Notes under the pieces: model-generated
Told to the model about the DNA's origin: nothing
What the model saw: only the letters and a program-made list of their open reading frames with translations
The model's database searches: none
Shown here: positions 1-11,134 of the stretch, in pieces
How positions within the stretch are numbered: the first letter of the stretch is position 1
Layout: each line of letters opens with the position of its first letter
NCBI GenBank assembly: GCA_015680685.1
Contig: MNCI01017655.1
Span: 852,294 to 916,293, forward strand
DNA from: Gnetum montanum
Taxonomy: Eukaryota; Streptophyta; Gnetopsida; Gnetales; Gnetaceae
Direction: 5' to 3'
Length of the DNA: 64,000 nucleotides
Made by a program: the position numbers and the translations under genes

Positions 1-500
1 AACCTATTTAAGATTTGCTATTAGACAAATCATGCAGCGGTGTTTCAGGAATATTTTATGATAGCTATTGCCTCCATCCACTTTGTATAGTAGTCAACAG
101 TGACGATGATGTATGCCTTCCCTTGGACATGGGTATGATGGGACCCATGAAGTCGATGCCCCAAATGTCGAAGTGCTCTGGTGGTTGGATCCACTATTGG
201 GGTCCCTCCATTCGTCCCATCATCCCACTATCTCTCTAACATTATTTACAGGAGTAGGCGAACCATTGTGCATTCCTAAAGAGTGTTGGCTAGTAATATC
301 CTACAAGTAAGATCTTAATAGTCATGCATCGTCTAGCATGGTGGCCCCCACAAGGGCCCTCGTAAGCATCTTGGAGGAAGCACAGTGTATCATCATTAGG
401 GATGCACCATCAAACTAGTCCATCTGCACACACCTTATAAAGGTGTCCATTGATTTCCATGAAGTGCTTGGCCTTATGGAGAAACTGCTATTTCTGTTGA
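1..500 (-). pseudogene. Integrase, N-terminal part (A1), decayed
   Basis: The minus strand reads pieces of a Ty3 integrase: a degenerate His/Cys zinc-binding region near 130-340 (CGGHH is visible), then WGIDFMGPI near 150-165, the start of the catalytic core with its first Asp intact. The next motif, expected as VDYxxKWxEA, follows in a shifted frame. The rest of the core lies left of the window. In the living element this enzyme joins cDNA ends to host DNA. Several TAG stops and at least one frameshift rule out function. Confidence 0.75.
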
Positions 501-654
501 TGGTCCTGCTCCTTTGGAAATTCTTGGGTTGTGAGATAGGTGGGGATGTGGCTGAACCAAGGTGACTCTTTGGACATCTACTTATCGATCGTACCTACGA
601 AGAGAAGTTTATCTAGAAATTGGTTAGAGAGTGGCTCCTCATCTTCCACATTAT

Positions 655-1030
655 CCCATAACAATTAAGATAAGTGGTTAGCAACCACATTCTCAGTTCC
701 TTTCCAGTCTACCATAATAAGATCAAATTCTTGAAGAATCACCAGCCACTGTATGATATGGGGGCTTACCGTTGGTTTGTTCATCAGGAACCAAATAACA
801 CTATGGTTAGTATGCATAAACACCTTGTACCCAAGCACATAGTGTTAAAATTTTTCCAACATAAACTCCACCATCATTAACTCCTTTTTAGTGGTGGTGT
901 AGTTGAGCTGAGCACCCACAATGCTGCAGCTTCCACAACGAATATAGTATGGGCATTTCTAGTCATCCCATTGTGTAAGCACAGCTTCCAATGCATAGTT
1001 GGATGCATCCATCATGATGTGGAAGGATCT
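655..1030 (-). pseudogene. RNase H domain (A1), decayed
   Basis: Minus-strand translation gives, in order, MDASNYALEAVL, NYTTTKKELMMVEF, VFMHTNHSVIWFL and VVANHLS. These match the Ty3 RNase H blocks xDASDYAxGAVL, NYxTTEKELLAVVFA, TDHxAL and VADHLS. Two expected Asp residues (TDH and ADH) read Asn, a G-to-A change in each case. The domain would remove RNA from the RNA:DNA hybrid during reverse transcription. It lies directly after the RT, as usual. In-frame TAG stops are present. Confidence 0.8.
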
Positions 1031-1059
1031 AGACCAATCAAGTGACCATAGAATTAGAG

Positions 1060-1893
1060 TCTCTACAAGTTTCTACATAAGTGTTTGGAATGCAGATTCG
1101 CATTCCCTGGTCTAGACGAATGGAGCATCTTTCTTTGTGAGTTCCACCAACAACTTGGTGATCTTTGAGAAATTTTCGATGAAGCACTGGTAGTAACTAG
1201 TGTGGCCAAGGAATGATCGAACATCTTTTATAGTGCTTGGTTGACTGGTGATTCCCTGGATGACCCTGATTTTTTTAGGATCTACACTTATCCCTACTTG
1301 TGAAATACGATGCCCTAGAACAATGCCCTCTTAGACCATTAAGTGTCTCTTTTACCAGTTGAGCCGTAGATTAGTTTCCACACATCTTTTCAGAACTTGC
1401 TCAAGGTGGTGCAAGGCTTGTTCAAACATGGCTCCATAGGTAGAGAAGTCATTCATGAAGGCTTCTACCCCATTGCAAACTTGCTACTAGAAGATGCTGA
1501 GGACAAGGTGTTGAAAAGTGGCAGGAGCATTACACATGCTAAAGAGCATCTTTCTGTATGAAAAAGTTCCCTAGGAATTTGTAAATGTTGTCCTGGACTA
1601 GTCTTCTAGCACAATTTGGATTTGGTTATAGCCACTATAACCATCCAAAAATCTATAATAACAATACCCTGTGATGGTATCCAACACTTGGTCACAAATG
1701 GGAGTGGAAAGTGATCCTTGAAGGTAGCCATGTTGAGAAATTGAAAATCTATACAAACCCTCCATTTTCCATCCCTCTTTGGCACAATAATGAGTGGGCT
1801 ATCCCATTTGCTACCCACAATGGAGTAGATGTACCCCATTTTTAGCAACTGCTCGATTTCATCTTTGATGAACTGATTCAATTTGGGGTTCAA
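1060..1893 (-). pseudogene. Reverse transcriptase (A1), decayed
   Basis: The amino end shows VPKRDGKWRVCIDFQFLN (1893-1720), the Ty3 RT finger region. Then, after a frameshift, come FLDGYSGYNQ near 1640 with the first catalytic Asp, the MPFxxCNAPATFQ block near 1540, and AFMNDFSTYG near 1450. The last motif should be FMDDF, so one of the paired catalytic Asp residues is now Asn. The thumb and connection region (GHRISQVGISVDPKKI, VRSFLGHTSYY) follows to about 1100. At least one frameshift and several stops make it non-coding. Confidence 0.85.
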
Positions 1894-2327
1894 TCGCCTT
1901 TGTGGTTGTCATTGTGGATTCATGGAGGGGTTGATATAAATTCGATATTGGAAGACCCTGGGATCAACTCCTATCAATTCAAGATATGATCATGCAAAAG
2001 CAACCTCCCATTTGTTCACCACCTTCAACAACTTCTTCTTTTTCTTAGGAGCAAGGGTGGCATTGATAATCATTGACTTCCCATGCTACAAAAATGCATA
2101 TTCTAAATGGGACGATAAGGATTTGAGTTCCAATGGCTCTTTTTAAAAACTTTCAGGGATTTTTAATTTTCTGTAATCATCATAGCCATCAACAGTGGAT
2201 ACATGTTGATGGACCTTTTCCAAATCATCCATGCTCTCTACATAGGCACATACAAGCCTCTCAGATGGTTCCATGCATAAAGTGCTGCTAGTAGACTTAT
2301 CAGTCAGCCACTAGGTGCCTTTGTGAT

Positions 2328-2822
2328 TTATGATTGCTGCATACAGGCATCGTTGAACTTGTAATTCTTCGGCACATCGACTACGTGCTTGAATAGATGT
2401 CTACTTACCAGACCACAGTTGCACCCAGAGTCACTGTATGCGATGCATGGAACACACTTCTTCTCAATCTTTCCAAAAGTATTTTCCTTTGAAATCTTAA
2501 GGGAAAGATCTTGCAGTACCAATCGTGCATCCACCATGCTCAACTAGGCTCTTCCCATTATGATTGAAAAGTTCCTCTTGTAATTCTCAACATGAATGAC
2601 AAGGAAGTCAGCAGGATAGAACCACCCACAAATGGTGGTCAAAATATCTTCCACCAATGCTAAGGGAATAGTAATGGATTGGTCTGCCAACTTGAGCCAA
2701 ATTTTTTTTTTGTACATGTCATGTGAAATCAAGTTGACTCCTAACCTCAAATCTAGAAGAGCTTTACATGACTCATTTCTTGCCACTTGAAGATAGATGA
2801 GGGGGCTTCCCAGATCAGTCAA
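2328..2822 (-). pseudogene. Aspartic protease region (A1), active site lost
   Basis: The translation contains PLIYLQV, then ALLDLRLGVNLIS, where family members have LLDSGSxxNLIP, and later FSIIMGRA, equivalent to the (I/V)LGRPxL block. The DSG active-site triplet has become DLR, so cleavage activity is gone. The homologous protease of A2 (14657-15385) keeps DSG and supports the alignment. The frame continues with breaks to 2328, before the RT. In a working element this domain cuts the gag-pol polyprotein. Confidence 0.75.
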
Positions 2823-3341
2823 TTTCTGAGGAAGATGGCCTACCTTTATCCAGGTCCATCACAACATGTGTGAGCATGATGGTCTGTACATTAGAAGACA
2901 TTTAGTTTGAAGGCTACTTGAAGGGTGGAATAGTGGAGGTGATTGGAGGTTTAGAGGCACAAGCCACAAGTGTGTGTGAGGGTATGTTTGGGTTAATAGG
3001 CTAGAAAAAGGAACATTTTGTGGCTTCACTTCTAGTCCATTTGGCTGATGAGTCACTTGTAAGTTAATAGCCCTCATAGCATTATGTTGCTATGGTTGTG
3101 GTGGTATTTCCCCATACATAGGTGGAGCAAGTGGTAGCTGAGTGGGGTGTTGCTACATAGGGACGGTAGGAGAAGGTGATGGAGGATAGTAAAGATGTGG
3201 GTTCTCCCCCTAGGTGATGGAGACTATGCTCAGAAGTGGGTGGTAATGATTTTGAAAAGTCACATGACTAGAAGAGTCCTGTGGGGAGATTGGTTGCTAA
3301 ACATAGTACCCATAGGGGTTTGGCTGCCAATAAGGGTACTG
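2823..3341 (-). other. Proline-rich gag-protease linker (A1)
   Basis: The minus strand carries a low-complexity coding-like segment rich in Pro, Gln and Ser. It includes MRAINLQ, which is also found at the same place in A2 (near 15385). It joins the gag C-terminus to the protease. Stops are present and no domain is recognised. Confidence 0.5.
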
Positions 3342-5082
3342 CTACCTTGGAGGTGGCATCCCCCATGATTGTGGATGCTGCCATTGCTGAAAATATTCGT
3401 AAGGTTGCGATGGTGCTCCACTTGGATAATATCCTTGTTGTTGGTGGAACTGCCTGGGATTTCCTTGTGGGTAAGGCAACCTTTGGGGTGTTTGTCTCTT
3501 TGCCAAGTGAGGATTCAACGCATACATGCCAAACTCTTGTAGATGCGACACCATGGGGTAACACCCCTTAAAATGTTCATATTGGCATATGTCACACTCA
3601 CCATCTCCTTCTATATCAGAGTCTGCAACTTGTTTTACTACAGCAACTTTGCCCTTATCCTTATGATAGGCACGTTCAGCTTTTTTCCTCCTATGCCAAT
3701 CGCGATCATTACTTTTCTCTTTGGACTCCTTTGCGATTTCCAAAACACTTTGAAATTTTTTGTCCAAAGAGTCCCACATCTTGTGAATCTTGGCCAATAT
3801 TTTAGAAGAAAATTTTTGTAGGGGTAAGGTTTTACGGTGCATTGCTACATCCAATGGTGATTCTTCCTCATCTTCACAGAATCGGACTTTCCTCTTTCTA
3901 ATGGAGGGATCCCGATTATACTCTTCTACACTTTTCTTCTTTCTAAGTTCTCCCTCTTCTTTAGACACTTGCTCAATTAAGTGTTGTAGTTGATGGGCCC
4001 TTAGCTTTGATAGTCATCCTTGGGCATACATGCCGAGGGTCTTTCTGGTTTCAAAGTGAAGCCCATCAATGATATGGTAAAGTTATGCCCACTGAGAGTA
4101 GTCATGACCACTGAGAGTAGTCATGACCAAGGCATTGATGTAATAATGAGTAGTATCTACTCATGGCTACATCCAAGGGTTCATGACCACCTTGCATCCA
4201 ACCTTGGATCTAGCATCTTAGGTTAACCACTCTAGAGTAGGTTTGATACTTGTCGCTGAAGATCTCCAACATTGTACTCCATCTCCTAATTGATTTCGAC
4301 TCCAAAGACCAGTACCAGCTTTCTGCTTCTTTGATGAGTGTGCAAGGGAATAGCTTAAGTTTCTACCAATCATTATCTATGTTTTTTAGGGTGTAAGCAT
4401 CATGAAACACTTGCAAGTGAGTTTGTGGATCATAATTATATCCCCCTTCAAATCTAGAGATGTTGTTCATGTCAATGCACTTGATCCGACTATCTTTCAA
4501 GTGCCTACTATGTATTTGTACTGCCTTGGCTATATTGAGCATACTTCAAGTAGCCAATAGTGGTTCATTTGAGTCATAGTCCTATTGAAGGCCATGATGT
4601 CTATGATGATTTTGGCTGCCTCTCCTTTCTTGATTGTGAAACTCGTGTGATTGGTCATGCCCTCCCTCACATTGTTCCCTTTGATCCTTGCAACCACCAT
4701 CACCCCGATCCTTTCTACCATGGTTATGATTAGAATCAAAATGGGATGAAGATAGAGTGAAGTGGGAGGATGGAGAAGAGGAAGGGTAATTGCCACCACC
4801 CCAATGCCGATCTTCTCCTCTACTCTAATCATGGTCCTTCATGACGTACTCCACACCATGGTCCTGAATGCCTAGTCTAGTAAGATTGTGAAATAGCATT
4901 CCAGAAGTCGATTAGTTAGGAAATAATATGATGTTTCCCTCTATGTCCTGCTAGCACAGATGTTGATCCTAATGTAGGATAAACGTGAACTTGGGAACAT
5001 ATTCATCTAGATGCATGTATACCACTCGACATTCTTGTGGCATTGGTGGGTTGGATCCATCTCACCTATGAGAAGAAGACAT
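3342..5082 (-). pseudogene. gag (A1), decayed
   Basis: The start at 5082 is chosen because MSSSH is shared with A2 gag (17728). A middle portion near 4050-4550 corresponds to the retrotransposon gag core (WYxSLE and WSTMLE blocks). The best frame, 3968-3342 (208 residues), has a charged Lys/Glu stretch, a Cys-His cluster CDICQYEHFKGC at residues 125-136 and a Gln/Pro/Tyr-rich tail. The spacing C-x2-C-x3-H-x3-C is shorter than the common CCHC knuckle. Gag would form the cytoplasmic particle that packages the RNA. The region is broken by stops and frameshifts. Confidence 0.75.
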
Positions 5083-5226
5083 TTTGGATGTTAGATAATC
5101 CACTAATTGGTGTACCTTACTTTTTACTTAGACCGCCTAGTGTGCATAGATTTTACTATCCTGGTCTATTCCAATGAAGTGAATGATAATTTTGCTAAGG
5201 TTAGATGATGCATGTAAGACTAACAG

Positions 5227-5244
5227 TCCCTAGCAACAGTACCA
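5227..5244 (-). promoter_or_regulatory. Primer-binding site, tRNA-Asp type (A1)
   Basis: The minus strand reads TGGTACTGTTGCTAGGGA one base after the LTR end. The Athila-type tRNA-Asp site is TGGCGCCGTTGCCGGGGA; the five differences are all transitions at CpG positions. Confidence 0.75.
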
Positions 5245-5974
5245 ATGATGAGCAGTGAGGTACCCCTACGCCCAACCATACGAATCATGGGCATTCACAC
5301 GCAACTTAGTTGAATTTGGTAGACTGGAAGCACCTGCATACACCAAACTCTAGCTAGCAAAACCTTGTGTTAGAATGGTGTTTTAATGTGATGGTTAAGT
5401 GAGATTAAGACAAATGATTTTTATGGCTTTTCTCTTTATCTTCTAGAGTCTAATTCTTGAAAGAAAATGTAAGAAATGGAATATTGCGTAATCTATAACT
5501 ATCCTATTCTATCCCTTAACTTTTCCTAGCATAAGAATCCAATCCCATCTTCCATGCACATCCTGAGCATCCCCTAACCACTACTGGGTTACTAGACATT
5601 AAGCATCACTGGGTTGCCAAGTGTTGGATTTATGTTTGAGATGGTTGTACTTATGGTTTTTGCAAGATATAAAAGAGCAATGATGATTAAAGTGATAACA
5701 ATAAAAACTTAAGGAATTATTAAAGCACAGAAATATTAAAGTATTAAATGCTTAAATGACTAAATCCAATTGCTGCAAGGACTGCTTAAAAATCTCATCT
5801 TTATTGTTAGTCATGGCAATGGGCTCAGGTACATCAGCACTCGAATAAAGAGCTGAACACCTTTCTCACACCTACTGCGGGTACTTGGAAAATATTCTAA
5901 CTCTCATGGGAACAAACTGCAAGAGCTTCACTACAACTACACAAAAGTATGTCTAAGTGCGGTGGAAGCACACT

Positions 5975-5983
5975 TATTTATAG
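5975..5983 (-). promoter_or_regulatory. TATA box of LTR A1
   Basis: CTATAAATA on the minus strand, at the same LTR position as in the other three family-A LTRs and directly next to the variable repeat block of U3. Confidence 0.6.
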
Positions 5984-5995
5984 GCTAGAATAGAT

Positions 5996-6134
5996 GCTGC
6001 ATAAACAAGGGCACGTAGATGCATGGATAGATGCGTCGATGGGGCCACATCAACGTAGCTGCATAAACAAGGGCACGTAGATGCATGGATAGATGCATCG
6101 ATGGGGCCACATCAACGTAGCTACATATACAAGG
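5996..6134. repeat. 62-bp tandem repeat in U3 of LTR A1
   Basis: Two nearly identical 62-bp units start at 5996 and 6058 (GCTGCATAAACAAGGGCACG) with a partial third unit from 6120. One visible difference is GCGTCGAT versus GCATCGAT, a CpG transition. The units contain GATGCAT and ATCGAT palindromes. Confidence 0.85.
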
Positions 6135-6183
6135 CTCTGTATACGTGGTCTAATCAATGCATCGACTGATGAGCACTTCATCA

Positions 6184-9100
6184 ATAGGTTTAATATTAAG
6201 GTTGTTTAGGGATGAAAAAAGTTGTGTATTCTAGAATATAGTTAAATTCACATATGCCCCTAGAATAAATAGCATACAACAAGGGATTTCATCTTGTATT
6301 TCCTTTATTAATCCTAACTTATCATCATGGTATCTTTATCCCATCTATGATGTGTTGACCATTAACTTAATTAAAGGATCTAAAAGTAACTTATTATAGA
6401 TGGCACATGTCTTAGGATACTTATTGGCATCAAAGCTATGACTTGGATACTATGTCTTTAGGTGGTACATGTCTCAAGATACTTCTTGAAATTAAACCTA
6501 TACTTAGAGATCATAAGTGATATGTTCTATCTCCTACTTATATACACTAAATATAAAATTTCAGTGTCTAAAATATATCTCTCATACAAGGTCCATAAAG
6601 ATCTTTCAATTCCTATAATTATAGATAACTAATGAAGTAGAGGATGGAATACTAGAAAAAATAATAAAAGATACGACCTTATAATGTATAAGATAACTAA
6701 ATAACTCTACTTAATAGCTTGAGGCATTAGCGTCATGGTAAGACACTTAATTTGGCAATTCCAAGTTATAAATTTGATTCTAGTAAACAATAATAAGTTA
6801 TAAAATTGTAATTTAACTATATTCCTTTGGAGTATATTTTGTGAAAAAAAAGTTTCAAATCCCAAAACCTCCAATATCTTGAAACTCACATAAGTTTAAC
6901 TTTCAACTTTGTTATATATTATAACTAATTTCTTTGTAAAAATTTATATGTATATGTGTTTAGATGGACTAAAGGATAATGTGTAGCATACTATGATATT
7001 ACTTATATAATGATGTTACTTTAACTTTTGATGCGTTAATACTTTATTATATTATTATCTTTACTAATTGAAATACATAAGAGTATTACTACATGATCCT
7101 AATTTTTGGGATACTAATCTTTGTGCTCACCTATATTCAACATTGGTTTAGTAAACCTCAAATTGAATTTTAGTTTGTTTCCAAGTTAAATGATCCATAG
7201 GAATCCCACATGTTCAATAGAAGTGAATTAGTTAAAATAATTCTATAATCTATGAATAATTACACATCAAATAGGGGATGAAAAATAATAGAATATAAAT
7301 GAATGACTTCTGTGCATTCAAGAATGAAATGAGAACCTGGTCAAATTAAGCTCAATCTTACTACAAATCATGATTTGCAGTTGATTTTAATGGTGATTGA
7401 GTGATATCAATTACTAGAATTTTAGCTGCAACTCAAATCTTGTAATGAAGTAAAACCAAAACCAAGGTCTCATTTCATTTAATGTGTATTACATTTTTCT
7501 ACGATACAAAGAAGAAAGTAGTTGATAATTAAGCATCATAGTTAATTTTACTTTAAAAATACAAAGATAACCTTTTTTTAACTTCATTAGATAAGAAAAT
7601 AAATTAATTAAACTCCAACATATACTTCGCCACATTTAATTCAAGATATATCATATGTTAATTGAATCAATTTTTACAACTAAAATTTAAATTATATTTA
7701 TAAAATGAAGAAATTAAAGTGGATGAAATGTACATGCCTTAACCAACAACATTCTATGGACCTGATTTTAGTAAACTATCCTAGAGAATACCTAACACAT
7801 ATTTCATTTATCATGTATTACATTTAAAGAGTGACCATAGAATTAATATAGAAACTCCCATGGTAAGATTTCTTGTAAGCACAAGACATTAGCATCCAAA
7901 TCTTGTAATTCTACTAAAATGAAGAGGTATCGATATTCGTGCCAATCGAAGGTCCATGATGGACATAGAAAATATTGTTTCTCACTCACTAGGGATCTTG
8001 CAAGCACATCGTATGTTTCAACTTTCATTTTCATTCTTGGATTCCTATCTAGATCATTTCTCTTCATGAATATCATACTCCTTATCGAAACAATATTTTG
8101 TGTCTTCATGTTGTTTTGCTCTATGTTTTAATTGCAGGATAGATTAATATACCCTTTTCTTAATGGTTTAATATTGTTCTATTTCTTCAACTAATACATC
8201 AACTGACCTTTAACTAATACATCGACTGATTCGTTAACTAATAATCGACTGATACTGATACAACAACTAATTCTTCAACTAAATTAACTACATTATCTAA
8301 TTTTATAATTATCTAAGTTTAGTAATATTTAATGACATCATATAATTTTAGTAATATGTAACTATATTATCTAATTTTTAATGACCTTTCTATCCCCCTT
8401 AAGAACACTAACTCTAGCAATGTAATTAATGACATACCAAAGTGATATTAAGACTATTTGTAAGGGTTATGTACTAAATCTTAAAATCCAAAAGGTTAAA
8501 TTTATAATATCATTGAATTATAGGATGCCTAAATAATAAATTTAACCATACCATTGAGTTTAAAAGGTGAAAAATCTTAGAAATGACTATTCATATGTTG
8601 AAAATGGACATCATATGCTTGAGTGATGCCAAAATTAAACTTTTGAGGATCTGAAGGAATTATATCAGGCAAGGAGTAAAAAATAATTTTTGGGATTCCT
8701 AGGATAGATCTAACTCCACCATTGAGATAGGAAGGTTGAAATCTATATGAAATGACTCTTCGTTTACCAAAAAAGGTTTCCAAAATCAAAAGTTATGGCT
8801 TATGGAGTCTAAGTACTTTGGTGCAAGAAACAAGACTTCTTGAGAGGCCACCCATCCTAGTTCTACTCTAGAGCAAGTGCACTTAATTGTGGAATTTTTA
8901 TCTCTATTGCTATCATCATACCAAATTCTAATTTTGGAAACTATTTTCACAAGTTCCTAATTTAAACTAATAGTTCAATAACAAAAATTTGAATTTTTCA
9001 TTGACTGATGAGAATTTTAAATTTTTTTGTCAATTGATAGACAATTGAAAATTTTCCATCATATAATGAAAAATTTGTCATTTCATTATCAATAGCCATA

Positions 9101-9185
9101 GTGACACACCATTTCAAGGTCCATGTGGCCTTGCTCTAGGACAACATGGCCCATCTAGGGTCCATGTGACTTTTGAGAGAGAGGT
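6184..9185. other. AT-rich intergenic DNA, no gene seen
   Basis: No frame longer than about 90 codons and no recognisable domain. 6715-6800 has a weak tRNA-like look (see findings). Around 8830-8880 a GC-richer stretch resembles a remnant of a repeat edge but could not be assigned. Confidence 0.5.
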
Positions 9186-9470
9186 AATTATCATCAATGT
9201 TTGAAGAGGCAGTTATTGGTGGTACTAAAGGTAGTGATTAACAGCACTAGAGGTAGTGATTGGTAGTGCTAGAGGTTGTGATTGATGGTGCTGGAGGTAA
9301 TGATGAGTGGCATTGGAGGTAGTGATGGATAGAAATGATGGTAGTGATGGGTGGCACTCAAGGTAGTAATGGGCAACATTAGAGGCACTGATGGGTGGCA
9401 TTGGAGGTAGTGATGGGAAACATTGGAGGTAGTGATGGGTGGCACTAAAGGTGGTGGTAAATGCAACATA
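9186..9470. repeat. 24-bp minisatellite
   Basis: About 11 imperfect copies of a 24-bp unit close to GGAGGTAGTGATGGGTGGCA plus four bases. Open frames on both strands here are products of the repeat period (a multiple of three) and do not indicate a gene. Confidence 0.8.
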
Positions 9471-9975
9471 TTCAAACATATGAGAGGTGATAATGCATGA
9501 TGGTAGCAGTAGAGGAAGTCAATGGGCAAACAAGGATTTGGTGTTATGAAACAACAAAAAGTAATCCATAAGGGCATGCATAGCAGCAAATAGGCAACAA
9601 CAACAAGGTGAATGTTGGAGGGTGGCATGTCTAGTAGTGGCAGTAGTGGATGAATGGTGGTGCATCAAAGGCAAAGTAGCATCATGGTGGATGAAGTGGA
9701 GATGCAAAGCAATGGGCAATGGTTGGATGCAAAGCAGTGATGCAGAACACAAGGGTATCACATCTGGTAGCTTGTTGTCACCAACCATTGGGGCTAGTCA
9801 TGGCACTACATGGTAGGCCCTACTGGCCTATGCCATGCAATTGCATGATAGACCTTGTTGTGGCCAACAGTAAGGGTTGGTTGTAGCTCTAGCTACCAGG
9901 GCCAATTTTTTTATTATCTTTTATTTTTATGTTTATGATATATATATATAGAAAAACTGAACAAGGAGGGTTCCT
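9471..9975. other. No gene seen
   Basis: GGT/GCA-rich sequence that continues the compositional bias of the minisatellite without a clear period. Overlapping frames on both strands have low complexity and are not supported as genes. Confidence 0.4.
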
Positions 9976-10260
9976 AGGTTTGAACCCTTGACCTTCCACG
10001 TCTTTTTCTTAAATATACAAACATACATACATACATATATAATTATATATATTTTATAAAACTAATGAGCGAGGGGACTTGGGTTTGAACCCATGACCTC
10101 AAATTTCAATATTTTTTAATTATTATTATTATTAAAACATTTTGGTGGTTGGGGTTGAACACAACCTTCTACTTCCCAAAAATATATATTTTTTATATTA
10201 TTATTTTTATTTTTATTTAATTAAAAGTATTTTGAAGCATAGAATCAAACTTGTGACCTC
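9976..10260. repeat. Four dispersed copies of a TTTGAACCC-like motif
   Basis: GGTTTGAACCCTTGACCT (9976), GGGTTTGAACCCATGACCTC (10081), GGGGTTGAACACAACCTT (10151) and AGAATCAAACTTGTGACCTC (10241), each followed by an AT-rich run. The core resembles the tRNA B-box, but no tRNA fold is visible. Confidence 0.5.
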
Positions 10261-11120
10261 CCCCTCAATAAGTATTTTAGATGGTTTTTTTTGTAGCTTT
10301 TTATTATTATTTTATTCCACCATGCCTCAATGGTTGATGTGCTAGTTCGACCTATGACAAGGTAATAGTTTAGTATGGGTAAACAAAAATTCTGGGTTGA
10401 TTGTTGATCCTCAAATTTTGACAGTTTTTTTGTTCCAATAATGAATTAATAATTTAAAATTTTAATATTATTTTAATGCATGTATAATGAGAAACTTTAA
10501 ACATCAATATCACTCAAACTATAAGTCCAATCGAGACGAAATTTGTACTATTGGAATCATCTTGACAAGTACTATGCATTAGAAATAGTTTTAGGGTTCA
10601 AAAATGAAATTTATTTTTCAAGAATTAAAAGGAAAAAACTAGCCTATTTTGTTATATCAACATTTCTAGGCTAACATATGGTAACTTGGAGTCTTCTAGG
10701 TTACTTGGATAGTAAATTTCAACTAAAAAAATCAATTCAGATCATGGTTACTAACTTTCTGGAAAAAAATTTAACAATAACCCTAATCAATTAATAATTA
10801 TAGTATTAAGATGGGTAAAAGTTACCTAGACTAGTGTATCATTGTCTTACCAACATCTCTTGAAATTATGACTCTTGATGAGGTGTGATCAATATTCATT
10901 GGTTAATGATATCTATCAAAGAATTTTGTCAGTTTTGGGGAACTAGATGCCTAATCCATTGTTTTGAAGTCAATGGAAAGGTAACTTTTGACTTGCATCA
11001 CAAATATATGATACCTTAAGTGATGATCAATGGTTTTCCATGTGTTGTGGCTTCAAGGTTTATCATCAAGTTCATGTTGTAATTAGCCCATGATTCTAAA
11101 TGGCCCTTGGATTGTGGTTT
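10261..11120. other. AT-rich DNA, probable internal remnant of element B
   Basis: Lies on the internal side of the B primer site but holds no recognisable gag or pol. No gene is supported. Confidence 0.35.
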
Positions 11121-11132
11121 GCTCCGATACCA
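11121..11132 (-). promoter_or_regulatory. Primer-binding site, tRNA-iMet type (element B)
   Basis: The minus strand reads TGGTATCGGAGC, 11 of 12 matches to the usual initiator-Met site TGGTATCAGAGC, two bases past the CA end of an LTR beginning at 11135. Confidence 0.75.
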
Positions 11133-11134
11133 AT

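Larger units (their letters stand above)
1..6183 (-). mobile_element. Athila-like Ty3 LTR retrotransposon A1 (5' LTR to integrase; 3' end outside window)
   Basis: Reading on the minus strand from right to left: 5' LTR, primer site resembling the 3' end of tRNA-Asp, gag beginning MSSSH, aspartic protease, RT, RNase H and integrase. This order and the RT motif of the FxxDDF(S/T)xYG type are typical of the Athila branch of Ty3/gypsy. The element leaves the window inside the integrase, so the 3' LTR is not seen. Frameshifts, stops and lost catalytic Asp residues make it a fossil. Family assignment rests on remembered consensus motifs, not on a search. Confidence 0.85.
5246..6183 (-). repeat. 5' LTR of A1 (LTR family A)
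   Basis: Starts on the plus strand with TGATGAGCAGTGAGG, homologous to the LTR edges at 11556, 17874 and 36027, and ends at CACTTCATCA, giving TG...CA ends and about 938 bp. On the minus strand a TATA box CTATAAATA is at 5975-5983 and an AATAAA signal at 5800-5805. U3 carries a 62-bp tandem repeat. The right edge is set by analogy with A2 and A3; no second copy is in the window to confirm it. Confidence 0.7.

Noticed and set aside
3281-3571. 96-codon plus-strand frame over A1 gag
   Set aside because: It is the antisense shadow of the gag Gln/Pro-rich tail, which has clear homology to A2 on the minus strand.
9225-9788. Overlapping open frames on both strands rich in Ser, Thr, His and Pro
   Set aside because: Created by a 24-bp tandem repeat, a period divisible by three, and adjacent biased sequence; no domain.
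10081-10100. tRNA gene suggested by GGGTTTGAACCC
   Set aside because: No acceptor stem, anticodon arm or A-box at the right distance.
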